Shown: piece by piece, positions 13,944 to 26,400 of the stretch
Numbering within the stretch: the first letter of the stretch is position 1
How the letters are laid out: every line of letters starts with the position of its first letter
NCBI RefSeq assembly: GCF_901709675.1
Contig: NC_051091.1
Coordinates: 2,167,967 to 2,231,966 of the forward strand
Source: Syngnathus acus
Taxonomy: Eukaryota; Chordata; Actinopteri; Syngnathiformes; Syngnathidae
Direction: 5' to 3'
Length of the DNA stretch: 64,000 nucleotides
The notes under the pieces: model-generated
What the model was told of the DNA's origin: nothing
The model's database searches: none
Seen by the model: the letters and a program-made list of their open reading frames with translations, nothing else
Translations under genes and position numbers: made by a program

Positions 13944-14828
13944 ATCATCAACTTGAGTCCAGGTGTTTGGCACGGAATGGAAAGCGCGCCACACACGGGC
14001 GACCTGTGCCCATCAATCTTGAGCGAGTGCAATCCGGACTGGTCTTGACATTGCCTGCGCAATCCAATATTTTGCAATTTTTGTTTTGTCGCTTTCAACA
14101 CTCGTGCTCAATTTCATGCTAAGGAAGAGCCTTGTGTTCCAAGTTCCAGCAAGGAGTATTCCCCCCCCCCAACTGGACAGGAGAGAAAGTGCCACACAAG
14201 GCAGGAGCTCACAATAAAAAGCCTATTTGGGGAGGGAACAAGTTATACTTTGGAGAGGTGGATTTTTCTCAAATTTGTATTTACGCCTATGTTTCAAGAC
14301 AAAAACCATGCATTTGTTTTGTTGCAAATAAGTAAAAAAAAAAAAAACATACTATTTTTGAGGTATTCTATACCCCCCCACAAGTCATTTTTTGGGAGAA
14401 AAATGCATTGATAATTGATTTCGTAGCCTTCCCAGAAAGTAAGACCAAGTAGTAGAAGTAAACCTTACTCTCATTCCGTCGCGACATTTCTTGTCGTGTA
14501 TTTTGTCTTTTCTTTTGCGGGCCTTATAGTACTCCTTTGTATACGTTTGTGTTGTGTGTTTAAAACAATCGATATGAAGCCGAACACTCGCAAGGAATAG
14601 ACTATTTCCAACAGATGTTTTTGCTGTTGAAATGCTTTTTTCTGCATTAGATCGGAAAAGAAAGAAGTGCCTGCTTGGTCAGTACAAGCCAATGTGTAAG
14701 TTCAACTTGACTGACTGCTGTCTGTGGATGTTTTCTACAACATTTCAAAGTGCCAGCGCATCTCTGCCAGTGAGATGGAGTTGTTGACGATGGGAATTTG
14801 TCACTTGGATGTGTCTTTTTGATATATC

Positions 14829-14834
14829 AATAAA
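14829..14834 (+). terminator. Poly(A) signal, likely tmem263
   Basis: AATAAA about 980 bases after the stop, followed by a T/G-containing stretch. An earlier AATAAA lies at 14213-14218. Confidence 0.5.
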
Positions 14835-14883
14835 GTAGTTTGAAAATGGAAATGCAGCAAGCGTCTCATTCATTGCATTTGCT

Positions 14884-15065
14884 ACCTTGCCGATTTGAGT
14901 TGATCAAGCCGTCTATATTGGTCACCATGGGGTAGGCACGGCGAAGGTCGTTGGTTCCGACGAGCACGAGGGAGCGGACTCCCCGCAGGGGTCGCGGCTG
15001 CGAGGCCAAGGCGAGGGACCCGGTGTTCCGACCGATGAGCGCAGCCATCCCGGTCCCAGGGAAGA
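14884..15065 (-). mobile_element. Possible fragment of a retroelement ORF with a GTND motif
   Basis: On the - strand an island reads RNTGSLALASQPRPLRGVRS, then LVLVGTNDLRRA, with GC content above its flanks. VGTNDLR is typical of SGNH/GDSL-type esterase domains, which occur in the first ORF of CR1/L2-type LINEs. No start, stop or neighbouring reverse transcriptase is present. The assignment is inference from a short motif. Confidence 0.3.
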
Positions 15066-15130
15066 AAAATATCCGATCCGAAGCAATCTGCACAGGCCGA
15101 GGTGTGGTAGAAGGCACCAGCATTGCCAAA

Positions 15131-15240
15131 TGGAGAAAAAGAAAGAAAGAAAGAAAGACAGACAGAAAAAAGAAATAAAGGAAAGAAAAAAAGAAAGAAA
15201 GAAAGAAAGAAAGAAAAAGGGGAAAAGGAAAGAAAGTAGA
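15131..15240. repeat. (GAAA)n-rich purine tract
   Basis: Imperfect GAAA/GAAAA repeats over about 110 bases; open frames here on both strands are products of the repeat. Confidence 0.9.
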
Positions 15241-15299
15241 AAAGGTCCATCTATCCATCCAAAACTGTCTTTGAATTTGATCGTCTTTAAAACCAATTT

Positions 15300-16787
15300 T
15301 TATTTTGTTCTTGAATGCACACCGTAGATCTGGGTGCTCGGTTGGCGCATGCGCGGTATGGCTGGTTTGGCAGCGCGCATGGGCAGTATTTCCTAACAAC
15401 GCGGAGTGACTGAAAACGACATTGGCATTGTTTGCTTTGAAACAATCCGACAAAAAAAGTCAACCGATTAACGGTGTTCAATGAACTACGTCAAAGTCTG
15501 AGTTTGAAATGAGCTACGCCGATTGCTGCGAAAGCCTTGGCTCGCTTGAGTAATGTGAGTTTCATTTATTATTTGGTTGTTTGCCCAACTTAAAGACGGG
15601 GAAATAAGAAGTCCTGTCTGATAAAGCATCGCTCGGGCAAAGACTTGCAAAAGACGGAAGGCTGAAGTCATTGATTAGGTGATGTGCTGTCGCGCAATGT
15701 TGGCGTTAAAACAAGTTAGCCGGATCACGCTTGCTATCGCACCCGATTCAGAAGATCTGATCTGTTTTACAATAGACTTCATTTACTTTTACAGTGTTTA
15801 ATGTCTCCGGAGTTTGGTTTCGTACGCAAATGCGTTGGCGTTAATTCTGTAATTGACTTCCCATGGCTGTGTCGCTTTCGATTCGCTTGCTTTCCCTCCC
15901 GATTTGTTTGCCAGTTTCATTTTTGAAGAATTTTACGATATCTTAGATTTGAGAGGGAAGTCTCATGAACACGTTTCGAAACTGCTGCCCAATAATTACT
16001 CAGTGACGTCACATACTTTATTAGCCCCACGCTTCCATCCTAATAAAACCTGTACACATTTTTCATTACCACTGTCAAAAAAGTCATCATTTAATCATAT
16101 ATTCATTGTTTTGGTTGTCCACTGCAGCATATTGAGAAGTGAGAACTAAACCATATTTTGATCGTGTTAATAGTCACTTCATTTATTATTATCCTTTCTG
16201 TTTGTGGTTGTATGTGCAGTACTTGATCATATTTAACAATGTTGTTCCTTTTATACTATCTCGGAGCCTTATGACAGGATTTCCAAACGTTTTGCACTGA
16301 AGGAAAGCTTATGGATGGGTCCCGCAAACATTAAACAATATTACAATATTCAAGCATAAACCAAAGTGTTGTAGAATCGAAGAGAACTTTTTCATTCATG
16401 ATTTCATTATCAATAAACAAAAATGTCAGTCCATCAAGTTTCAAACAAAATCAAGTTAATCTATTTCTAATTCAAAGAAAGAGGGGTACTTCACATTGTG
16501 TTTATGACGCATCGTTTTAGCGTCTCGTATTATTTTTTTCATTTAAGGTTTAAAGTTACAAGATATGACACATTTTTTTCAGTTGAAAATTGTACACCTT
16601 TAGACTGTTTTGCTTTGGAGCTTTACAAATTTGATGACTGATTAATACAACACAATCCGAGTGAAGATGTATTCTCTCATTGGTGGGTGGCATCAATTAA
16701 ATCGGTTTATGGATGATTGGCGAAAATTAAATAATATTCCAGTGTTGATTTTGTTCCAGCACACAATCGAGAGCAGAATCGGAAGTC
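15300..16787. other. tmem263-dram2 intergenic DNA and dram2 5' region
   Basis: Mostly A+T-rich DNA with no coding segment I can support. The dram2 start exon is preceded by an acceptor-like TTGTTCCAG at 16751-16759, so a non-coding first exon probably lies upstream within this stretch; it was not located. Confidence 0.4.
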
Positions 16788-19204
16788 ATGTGGTGGTTCC
16801 AGCAGGGCCTCAGCTTCCTGCCGGCCCTCCTGGTGGTGTGGACGGCAGCGGCGTTCATCTTTGCCTACGTCATGGCGGTGGTCCTGAGACACGTGGACCC
16901 TCTGGTGCCCTACATCAGGTGCAAATGTGGTATTTCGGGACATAAAACGAAATAAAACGGGTGCTTGACTTTTCTTGTGTGTTTTTAAAATGAAAAAAAA
17001 ATGCCCTGTGTGTTGTTACAGCTAATTAAAAGATACTTCAATACACGTGATGTGACTTGGCCTCCATGGGGCAGCATAATACAGACAGATTTCAGACTTG
17101 GATGAAGAAAATATACTGCTTGTGTTTGAATCAACGTTGATGAAAAGTTTAGAACGATCTCGTTTTGTTAGCCTGCCTCTCGTGCCGCAGCGTGTAATTC
17201 TCATTGTTTAATCTTAAATTTGTCAGGGAACTTGCCCTGGTAGTGCAGGGGGAAAAAAAAACGTTCACTTTCTGTCCAACTGCTGCTTGTTTTGACGTTT
17301 GTACCTGTAATTGAAGGTAGCCCTGGCTCTTTGTACTGTCCTGCAGATGTTGCCGTGGCGAGACTAAAAATCGTTTCTTGCCTTTCTCTTTCAAAATGTT
17401 GTTCTTGTCGTTTTCAGCGACACGGGCGCAATGGCACCTGAGAGGTGTGTGTTCGGCATCATGCTGGATGTGTCGGCCTTTTTAGGTGAGCCATAAACAA
17501 GCGTGCTTGTTTTTGAAATGTCTTCTATTTTATTGTTTCTATGTCACATGTGCGATTTTTCTTTTTCTGAATGGCATCCGCACGCCACGGTCGCGCCGGG
17601 TGCAGGCATGGCCACCGTGTACGTGCGCTACAAGCAAGTGGAGGCGCTGACGAGCGGCGCCGACAACGGCGGTGTCTACAGACTGAACCGCTGCGGGTTG
17701 CTGCTGGGACTCTTCAGCTCCTTGGGCCTGTGCGTGGTGGCCAACTTCCAGGTGAGGGGCGTCTCCGCTCCAGCTTTGCCGTGCTCTCTTGAATCTCTTT
17801 CCGAATGGAAAAGTCTTCAGAGAATCCAGCAAAACCTCAATCGTGTACTTAGGTGACGTACGAGTCGAATTGATGCTGCGATGGTCTTTTGTCATCCAAA
17901 TGAGCGCGAGCGGTGTGTTTACTGAAGTTGGTCCTGTTGACGCCGTTGCAGAAGACGACGCTGTTCTGGGCTCACCTGCTGGGTGCCGTGCTGACGTTGG
18001 GCGTGGGCGCTCTGTACATCCTGGCGCAGACGCTGCTGTCGCAGCGCATGCAGCCTCGTGTGCACGCTCGGAGCCTCTTCCACGTCCGCCTCGCCCTGGC
18101 GCTCTGGACCTCCGCTAGCATCCTGGCCAGTATCCTTCCATCGTTAGAGACGCCTCGTCGGATGGATGGATGAAAAGAAAGACGGAGCATGGCTGATAAA
18201 TGGTTTGATGGATGGCCGATTGTTGCTGATAGGTGGAACAAGGATGGATGCGTGGATACATTCATGGATGGATGGATGGATGGATGGATGGATGGACGGA
18301 CGGACGGACGGACGGACGGACGGACGGACGGATGGATGGATGATGGACAGCCTTGACCAATTAGTACGTTTGGTATCGATTGTCGTTTTTGGCCGTTGGC
18401 GGCCGGGAGCGGTGGGATCGATTGCTGGGCCTCTTTGCTGTCGTGGCCTTCCTTAAGCTCCGCCTCTCAGTGTTTGTGTCGTCCGTCGTCATGTACAGCA
18501 GCCTGCCTGGAGTGGATGTCGCCCGCAAGCTGCACTGGAAGCCCGGAGAGACGGTGGGTGGCGTTCCCCTGAGTCTTCGTCTGACTTGCAACTTGCTCTG
18601 ATACCAGCACAATCAAAACAACAACAAAGGAACCAAGCGGTTGCATTCTTTTGTACATAGCAGTCCTAAACCTAGAGTGTCCGCCCTGAGACTGAAAGGT
18701 TGTGGGTTCAAACTCCGGCCGGGTCATACCAAAGACTATAAAAATGTGTGTGTGACGACGATCATTGGGACTTTAACTAATTTGGCCATTTCCTGTTGAA
18801 TTGAGGCGAGTTTAGCTTCCATTCACCTGATATGAGACGGTGCAGAAGAAGACAACAAATGTGACAGAACTTTGGCTCACCTGATTTTTTTCTTTCTTCA
18901 ATGTGTCCAGGGTTACACAGCTCACATCATCAGCACGGTGTGCGAGTGGTCGCTGGCGTTGTCCTTCATCAGCTTCTTCCTGACCTTCATACGAGACTTC
19001 CAGGTATTCGCGGCCATCCTTTTGCCAGTGTTTTCTCACCGCCAGCGTTTTGCTCACCTTTCCGTGAATTCTTCCTTGAAGAAAATCAAACTCCGAGCCG
19101 AGGTGCTGATGGAATGCGACCATTTGTACGACCGGCCGGCCCGGAGCGTCCCCAACAAACCCGACAGCTCAGAGTCGTCCCCGCTGTTGCCGGGAGACAC
19201 GTGA
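16788..19204 (+). CDS. dram2: DNA damage-regulated autophagy modulator protein 2
   Basis: This is a six-span membrane protein of the Frag1/DRAM/Sfk1 family, located in lysosomes and linked to autophagy and photoreceptor survival in mammals. Exons are 16788-16918, 17418-17485, 17606-17751, 17952-18129, 18471-18553, 18911-19003 and 19082-19204: 822 nt, 273 aa (human 266). It starts [18 protein letters not shown] like the human protein. Conserved blocks follow: [59 protein letters not shown] and [11 protein letters not shown]. The tail SSPLLPGDT parallels the human RTRLLSRDI end. The exon 4-5 junction (ILA|MFVSS) was set by frame and weakly conserved sequence, so it is the least certain. It lies tail-to-tail with the c6orf89 homologue. 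Confidence 0.93.
18160..18345. repeat. (GGAT)n/(GGAC)n minisatellite in dram2 intron 4
   Basis: TGGA units with a block of CGGA units inside (18295-18331) and an interrupted copy upstream. It resembles the microsatellite tail of a dispersed fish repeat. Confidence 0.9.
18673..18778 (+). mobile_element. tRNA-derived SINE, internally deleted copy
   Basis: The head GAGTGTCCGCCCTGAGACTG carries the B-box-like GGGTTCAAACTCC, then GGTCATACCAAAGACTATAA. It jumps directly to the family's tail, GTGACGACGATCATTGGGAC then TTTAAC. The usual middle part is absent. It lies in dram2 intron 5 and shares its tail with the reverse copy at 52511-52672. Confidence 0.65.
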
Positions 19205-19436
19205 CCCTGACAAGTACTAAAAACTCACACCGACACAACTTTTGCAGGCACTTTTCACTCTTTGCACCATTTCTTAGTCAGTCACGCTGACAGAAACAGA
19301 ATAATTAGTTTGACCGCACTTGCAATGATGGCCGAGACTTGGCAAATAGGTCAAGCTCAGTTGCGGCTGTTCACTTTTTGACACTGAAAAGAACGCAAAT
19401 ATATGCAAAAATAATCTTTATGCTGTATGGAGAAAA

Positions 19437-19442
19437 AATAAA
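19437..19442 (+). terminator. Poly(A) signal, likely dram2
   Basis: AATAAA 233 bases after the dram2 stop codon. Confidence 0.55.
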
Positions 19443-20205
19443 ATACAACTACTCACTCTTTGAAGGCACGTGGGAGGTTGTCGTTCTGTGGTTAATTAGG
19501 TTTTTTAAAGTTTTTAAAAACTACTCATTTCAAATTCTATTCAATGGAGTTGTTTCATGGTTTCTGTACATATGCTAAACACACGCATGTGAATTGAATT
19601 TTGGCGAGATAAGAAACTTTGTGCAAAATGACACAAATTACAACTGACATGAACCGAACGCACAAGTTAAGCTCAACCTCTAATTTGTTTGTCAAAAATT
19701 CAGATTTAATCATGTCATCAATTATATTGTTTGCAAGATCGTGCAAGACATTTTCTGTCAATGTTTAAAGCACAAACTTGATTTAAAAAAAAAAAAGAAA
19801 AATCATATTTATGTTTTTATTCATCTTGCAGCCACGTTTTTGGTCCCATGACTTGTTGCAAAGTACAGCAACGTTTCAACACATGTAGAAAGCAGCAGAC
19901 GTGTGTATGTGTCAAACGTCCAACAGTAGCAATAAATAAGACAGAAGAAACAAGATAAGCAGCTTTTTCCTCTTTTGTGCAAAATTGAACACCATCAAAC
20001 AGGTCCTAGAAGGCGACAATGAAGGTGAGTCCTTCCTTCCCGCCTTTTTACAAGACTCGATTTTTCATCTTGGCGTCACGTTTTTGGCACGCCTTGTCAC
20101 AGGGCTACGTTTGCAGTTGTTTGTCGCAGCGTGAGAAGGCGTCCTCAGCGGAAGGGACTGGGGCAGGCGAGCCGGCGCCACGTCGGGACATTCGCCTTCA
20201 AAGCG
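19443..20205. other. Convergent region between dram2 and the c6orf89 homologue
   Basis: Both genes run into this stretch. On the - strand a TTTATT (AATAAA in the transcript) at 19816-19821 could end the c6orf89 homologue. No coding segment is seen. Confidence 0.5.
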
Positions 20206-22262
20206 CTAAAAGGCAGAGCCGTCACACACGATGTTCTGTCCTTGTCCCGGGAAGAGCGCCATTTGCCAGTAGCGAGGGTCGGCGTACACTGGACATGGCA
20301 GAGGAAGACGCATGACGTGAGTGAAGCGTTGAGCAACCAAATGACTATGGCATTGGGCTGCTGACATGGCTTCAAATTAAAATTCAAAAGCTTAATGGTG
20401 TTTTTTTTTTTGTGTGCAAGCGCCCCAAAAAATATTTTCAAATGAATGGATGAAAATTCTGCGACACGGGGCTCTTCTTAATTCTGACGCTGGCCGTTAC
20501 CCATGTCTCCGGGGTTGAGCCACAAGTTGAACGAGCTGCAGTGCTTTTGGCATCGCTGAATGGGAACAACTCGCAGTGTCGGAAGCCCCTCACCCACCAC
20601 CAGCCAGCCCAGGACCCTCACGCCCTGACACACACACGCACACAGTAAATACGCCACAAAAACAACCTTTTAATTGGTTATAAAATTGAATTTGGTACTG
20701 GCCTGGTTGTGGATATCCGTGTTGTGTGTAACCAGGCAGCGTTGTACGACAGTACCAGCGCTGTCCAGAAGGGGGCAGAGTTCGGCCTTGGGAAAAAGCC
20801 ATCGTAACACTTTCTCTCTAGTCGGGGAGCGGAACCTCCTACCAACACAACCGCAAAAAATGAACAAAAATCAATCCATACAAAAATCGATCATAAAAGT
20901 AAATCTGATGGCTGCTAAAAGAAGCCAACAGATGGCGCTGTGACCAGCTCAATGCAAGGTCATTTTAGCCAATCATAAGCCATGAGAAAGTCATTCATGG
21001 AAAAAACAAATATAAGCATTTATAACAATTACAAAAGATTTTTTTTAACTAAAACAAAGCCACTGCCTATTTGTCTTCCAAATCTCGTTGACTTCATAGA
21101 ACCAACTTTTGTGAAGCAGCTTGAACATAATTTTAGTCAGTCCACCGCAAGAGATACTTTACAAATTATTAGGCAAGTGCCTCATACAAGCCGTCAGCTG
21201 CTTAGATGCCGTGTGTGTGTGTGTGTGACGCGTGCTACCATAGCAGGGTGAAATTGGCGGGCCCTTGCGGAAGGCCGGTGTTAAGGTTGTGTTTGCCGCT
21301 ATCGTCATCGTCCTCCAGCAGGACAGACATGGAAGTCGAATGTGCAAGGTAGAGCTCCTCCAGTTGTCGGCGCTCAATGCTGAGCGACTCGCCGCCCTGC
21401 GGGATGCAAATGATACATAAGCCCATCGGTCCAGAATAAGGCTTTTTCTTTTTTTTTTTTAGGAGTTTACCTTCAACTGGACGAGCTGGGGCCCCCGACG
21501 CATTGTGACGGTACCGCGAAGGCTCTCTGGCACTTCCAGTACAGAGGAGATCTCGGCGCAACCTGAGCAGTTGACCAAGCTCTGTCTGGGTGAGCCCGAA
21601 CTCCACCACTCGTGGAAGCCTACATGTGGACAAAAGTATTGGGACACTGCTCTTGAGGAAACAATGGCCAAATGAATCAGAAGGTCGCTTAGCTGGCGAG
21701 TGTGTGTGCATGTATGTATGTGTGTGTACGTGTTTACTTACCTTGCAAGTTGTACTTTTTCGCAATGGGCAGCGCCAGCAATCGCACGTGACTAAGCGGC
21801 GACGACCAGTTGCAGGATCCCGGGCGGGCGGTGCCCAGGTGCGGCTCGCTGTGTGGGTATGTGAACGCCAGCGCCACCAGCAGCAGAAGGCCCAGCGCAA
21901 CGACCAACTACACGAAACACACACAACACACTTGAACAAAACTTTCTTTCTTTACCAAGCAGAATCGGAGGTTCCAAAGTCGGAATTTGAACATTTCAGT
22001 TTGACAGCGATTCGGGTAAATGTCGTGAGACTTTTCGGGAACTGAGCAAGATATGATACATTTAAAAGCCTACCTTGACGGTGGCCCTGAGGAGGGGGAA
22101 CTGCGGGGGGTCACGTCGGGGTTCGTTGGTCTCCAGCATGCGCTTGATGAAGCGCTCGATCTCCCGCTCTGACATGCCGTAACGATAGCCGGACTGGCGC
22201 AAGATGTCGATGCTCTCCGACAGCTTGTCGTAGATGCAGGGCTCGCTCATTGTTGTTCCCAT
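20206..22262 (-). CDS. c6orf89: C6orf89 homologue (bombesin receptor-activated protein)
   Basis: Single-pass membrane protein; the mammalian one is linked to bombesin-receptor signalling and histone deacetylase stimulation. Exons in gene order are 22262-22074, 21907-21742, 21619-21471, 21396-21239, 20838-20703, 20624-20501 and 20288-20206: 1005 nt, 334 aa (human about 347). Family landmarks are IYDKLSESIDILRQSGYRYG, MSEREIERFIKRMLETNEP, a hydrophobic segment LVVALGLLLLVALAFTY (about 64-80), HVRLLALPIAKKY, NCSGCAE, QRCQKHCSSFNLWLNPGDMG and the end IVCDGSAF-stop. The exon 5 donor is CAG|GCCAGT, a GC-type donor chosen because it alone keeps phase 0. The nearest GT would break the frame. The 5' UTR probably extends past an acceptor at 22281-22282 into an upstream exon. 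Confidence 0.88.
21620..21665. mobile_element. Tc1/mariner-like terminal fragment
   Basis: GGACAAAAGTATTGGGACAC is a wording shared by many fish Tc1-like ends. It lies in an intron of the c6orf89 homologue, right against the acceptor of exon 3. Only about 45 bases are recognisable. Confidence 0.4.
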
Positions 22263-22289
22263 GGTGACAGCGGTCGGCTCCTATGGGGC

Positions 22290-23497
22290 CAACACAGATG
22301 AGACGTTGCTGCAAGTTTTTCACGATTCAAATGAGTCATCTTTAGAAAGAGAGCTTGTAGGCACATTTTAGATAGTCAGATAACCTAGGATTTAAGTTTG
22401 ATTTCTCTGTGGTGTACTATTATACTGCTGTTATAAAGCACACCTTAACATAATATGTAATAAGACAATACATAAGCAAAAAAGGAAAGTTGTCTCATTA
22501 CTGTGCCAAATTTCTATCTTAAACGGAGGCACAGTTAGTTACGTACAAGATGCCATCCTGTACATTATTATGACTATTCTCCTCCGTGTTTGCACTTTGG
22601 AACTAGCAGCCGAGGCTAGCTTGTGTTTACTTGCCACGTTAGTTTGTTAGCAGTGTCGATTGCGTCGCTTCTTTAACGCGACACAAAACGGACCAGCTCA
22701 CCCTAAAGCCAGACAACAAATTCCACCTTAAGGAGGAGGGCGTCCTTGTCGGTGTTGTACTAATAGAAGTGTAATCGATGTTTTTTCCGCAACATTCCGC
22801 GCATGGCTACTTCCTTTAACACCTGCAGCAGGCTTGCTCTTCTTCTCCAGATTGTGCTTCGACGCTATGGGCGAGCTGTCGCCACCAGTCGGCCGCCTCT
22901 CAAATGACAAACTAGGTAAAAGGTTAAAAAGAAGCACTTCTTCTTACTTCCACTATCGAGGGTATTTCCCCCCTACCACGTTTGTTTGTTTGTTTGTTTG
23001 TTTGTTTGTTTGTTTGTTTGTTAGCAAGAGTTTAATGTTAGAGCAGAAACTTAAGTTAATTATGTCAAGTGGTGAGGGTATTTTCACTTTGAATTTGTTT
23101 ATCACTCGTGAAAATTATTAATGAAATTCTTTCTGACGCATTCTACTCCTTTGTGCCATAAATTCCAGTTTTAATGAATCAGAAAAAGACAAGGTACGTT
23201 TCTTGTAAGATAAGCCAATGAGAGCACCCTAGTGGCGACTATTTCCGCAGGGTCGACCAATGAGAGCGCAGTAAACAATCGGAAACTTCCGCCTCTCGTG
23301 CATGACGTTCGTTGTAAAAAGAATGTCATAAGTAAACCTTGCTGTGAACTCGCAGTCCGGCACGCTCGTTTAGTAAGCGACTCTTACCAAACATTTCCTC
23401 AGTCGATGCAAAAGAATATTTGGGTCTGCAGGGCTACGTTTCACTGGCGGAGGTGTGTGTGGTGTCTCCCAACAGGTGAAAGTCTCCGTCCGACCCG
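22290..23497. promoter_or_regulatory. Head-to-head promoter region of the c6orf89 homologue and nfs1
   Basis: The two start codons are 1.2 kb apart and point away from each other. Near nfs1 are two CCAATGAGAGC boxes (about 23216 and 23258) and an ETS-type palindrome CGGAAACTTCCG (about 23280). Around 22700-22920 is a GC-richer block with plausible donors on both strands (AAACTAG|GTAAAA on +, GCTGCAG|GTGTTA on -), so a 5' non-coding exon of either gene may lie there. A shared promoter is inference. Confidence 0.45.
22979..23024. repeat. (TTTG)n microsatellite
   Basis: Eleven or so TTTG units in the nfs1 upstream region. Confidence 0.95.
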
Positions 23498-26400
23498 ATG
23501 CTCTCCTCGGGCAGGATCGCGTCCTCTCGCCTCTGCTGGCCGCTTCCGAGGCTCTGTCCCCGGCTGAGCTGCGAGCAGAGAGCCGCCGCCAGCACTCAAC
23601 AGAAAGGTGAGGACTCGGACGCATCCACGCTGTTAGCTTAGCAGGATGCTAACGCGAAAGTGACGCAGTTTGGGACAACGACCAGCACAAACGTCAACTT
23701 GAATTGTTTTGGCAACTGACGCAGTAGAGTGCTTACCGGATTTTTTTTTATAGCAACTGGTTTTGTTTGGCGAATGTTGGAAGAGACGCCTTAAAAGAGT
23801 TTATTTATAAACCTTCACACATACGCACTCTCATATTATTCAGAACAACAACTTTGTTCGTAATTTCAGAGACTCTTAATTAGATCAAATCAGTAAACAG
23901 TATAGTCTGTGTCATGCACAAGTGAAGGATATAAAATACAGTCATGTTGATCTCATCCAATCACTAACTCATGTAAACATCACAAAATAGGACATGGCAC
24001 GTCTACCTTTATAGTTGGTCGGATTCTTAACGTAAAACAAAGCGAAAGTAGGCAGTTATCGTGCTGGAATGGCTTTTTACTCTGCATAGTCACATTAAAT
24101 TAACATTGCCTCTGAACAGGATCATAACGGTGTACAATAAACATAAATCAATGTCATCCATAAGGAACATGTGCGCTAAGATCATGTCATATATAAACAA
24201 AATAATAAACGATTTTTTTTTAAAATCACAAACTAATAAAGAATGATTTATGTGTCACTTTATCCTTGGTCAAATTAGGACCTGAGTCATAATGAAAGTG
24301 AAAGGAAGTAGTAATCATCTTGAATGTAATGTCCATCCATCCATTTTCTGTACCGCTTTGAACGCCGCCTTGAATGTAAAGTCACTCTGCATATTCAAAT
24401 ACAATCTTGATGATAAACTCAAGTCACTCCAAATGTTTGTTTTGGTTCCCCAAGCATTCCTAAATGATGAGCGTGTACCCAAAACGCTGAGCAGGAATGA
24501 CTCAGCACTAGGGACCAGCCACAGACAAGCCAGTTTCCGACCCTGCGTCAGTCTGTGGCCACAATGCTGCTACTAGAAAACAGACATAACTAATATTGTG
24601 GTGTCATCAACATTTATTTATTCATTCATTCGTTGATTTATTTATTTATCTATCTATTTATTTATTTATTCATTTATTCATTCATTTTTCATAGAACTGA
24701 TCAAGAAACGAGACCTGGTCCAAGATGAGCTGCGGCCTCTGTACATGGACTTCCAGGCTACCACACCCATGGTATTCGCCCTGTTAAGCGCAGCAACATT
24801 GAGATCTATTTCGGGACTCTTCCAGTCCATTCTAGGCAGTGCTTTTCAAAAAATGCATCTAGAACAAATGTCATTTTGTGTATGCCAAGAAAGGAGCTCA
24901 GTGGAAAGAAATTGCAGTCAGTGGCGCCCATGAGCGATGACTTGAGAATTCAATTGGATTGTCAATTCTAAAAAGATTTGATGCTGTATTGCCTTTGCCC
25001 GAGCAGAGAAACAGCTGAGATTTTCAGTAAAATAATAACAAAAAAAATGTTGTGACACTAAAATTGTGTCTATAACCTCGACCGGTAGGATCCTCGCGTT
25101 CTGGACGCCATGTTACCCTACCAGGTGAATTACTACGGCAACCCTCACTCCAGGACGCACGCCTACGGCTGGGAGAGCGAGACTGCCATGGAGACGGCAA
25201 GGAAGGTACCAAAAACTAAATATTCTTACCTTTTTCCAGAAATACAGCTTTTTGTCTCTCCCGCTCTATCTCGGAGCAGCAGGTAGCTGATCTGATTGGT
25301 GCCGATCCCCGAGAGATCATCTTCACTAGCGGAGCCACCGAGTCCAACAACATTGCTGTCAAGGTCCGCTTAAACTTGCTTGCAAATGTTTTTTTGGGGG
25401 GGAAAACAATATAATAAGTCTACTTTCATGGAGGCCAGAGTTGAAAGACTAAAATATTGATGCTTTGGACAGTTTTAAATTGGACAAGGTCTTAAAGATG
25501 AATTGATGACCAATTCATTTGATAGTCATCAATTCATCGACTCTATTCATCTGAATCTATGGAAATGAGCAAGGTAAGCGAATGTAGCAGCCTCCACCTC
25601 CACTCGTTGCCCGCTCCGGTCAAACATCAACAACAAAATGTCCGACGGCAGCCTAAAGATCAAATCAAAGTCATTTGACCTTCCACCTTTTGTGTTGCGT
25701 GTTGGCGGCTGCGCGTAGGGCGTGGCCCGCTTCTACCAGGGCAAAAAGCGTCACGTGATTACCACGCAGACGGAACACAAGTGCGTGTTGGACTCGTGTC
25801 GTGTTCTGGAGGCAGAGGGATTCCGCGTCACCTACTTGCCCGTGCAAAACGACGGACTGGTCGACCTCGAGGTACGAGCTACTTTAACGCCCACTGAGGG
25901 AAAGAAAAAAAGAAAGGTGATACTCATCTGAAATGTCAAACCAAATGCGGCACAGACAGTAAACTTTGGTTCTGGCCTCATTCCCTTGGAAACAAATGAA
26001 TTGCAGAACACTTGATGCTTGTTCGAGAAGTGGCTTCAAATACGGCTTTGAAAATGCTGTTGAGCCCATAGCGCCCCCTACTTGGAGGAGTGTCAGTTTT
26101 GTTCAGTAATTTATTTGTCGTATTAGCTTGTATATTTTTATAATTTTGGGACGTTTGTCAAACCTGCCACGGACGAGAGCGTTTGTTTTCATTTTTGTTT
26201 CAGCTGCTGGAGGCGTCGATGACTCCTGATACGTCTCTGGTGTCCATCATGACAGTCAACAACGAGATCGGAGTCTTACAGCCCGTTAAGGAGATCGGTA
26301 ACCGTAGCAACCGCACCTCTGTGACCCCGCGGTCGATTCACGTTGGCTGAATGTTGGACGTTTTGCTCTGATCGACCGATCCGAAAATGGAGGGCGAGGC

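Noticed and set aside
14882-15453. Long minus-strand frames rich in Phe/Leu/Ser
   Set aside because: Most of each frame is the reverse reading of the (GAAA)n tract. Only the GTND island is kept, at low confidence.
18160-18345. GGAT array as a CRISPR-like array
   Set aside because: It is a simple 4-base tandem repeat without spacers; the same holds at 63521 and 63883.
18700-18720. tRNA gene at the GGGTTCAAACTCC B-box
   Set aside because: No matching A-box, acceptor stem or anticodon arm; the context is a SINE.
22803-22920. ATG at 22803 as the nfs1 start
   Set aside because: That frame hits TGA after 34 codons and does not join exon 2. The start at 23498 gives the right phase and a mitochondrial presequence.
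23476-23567. Other frames of nfs1 exon 1
   Set aside because: One contains a TGA at 23565 and the other leaves the wrong phase for the exon at 24695.
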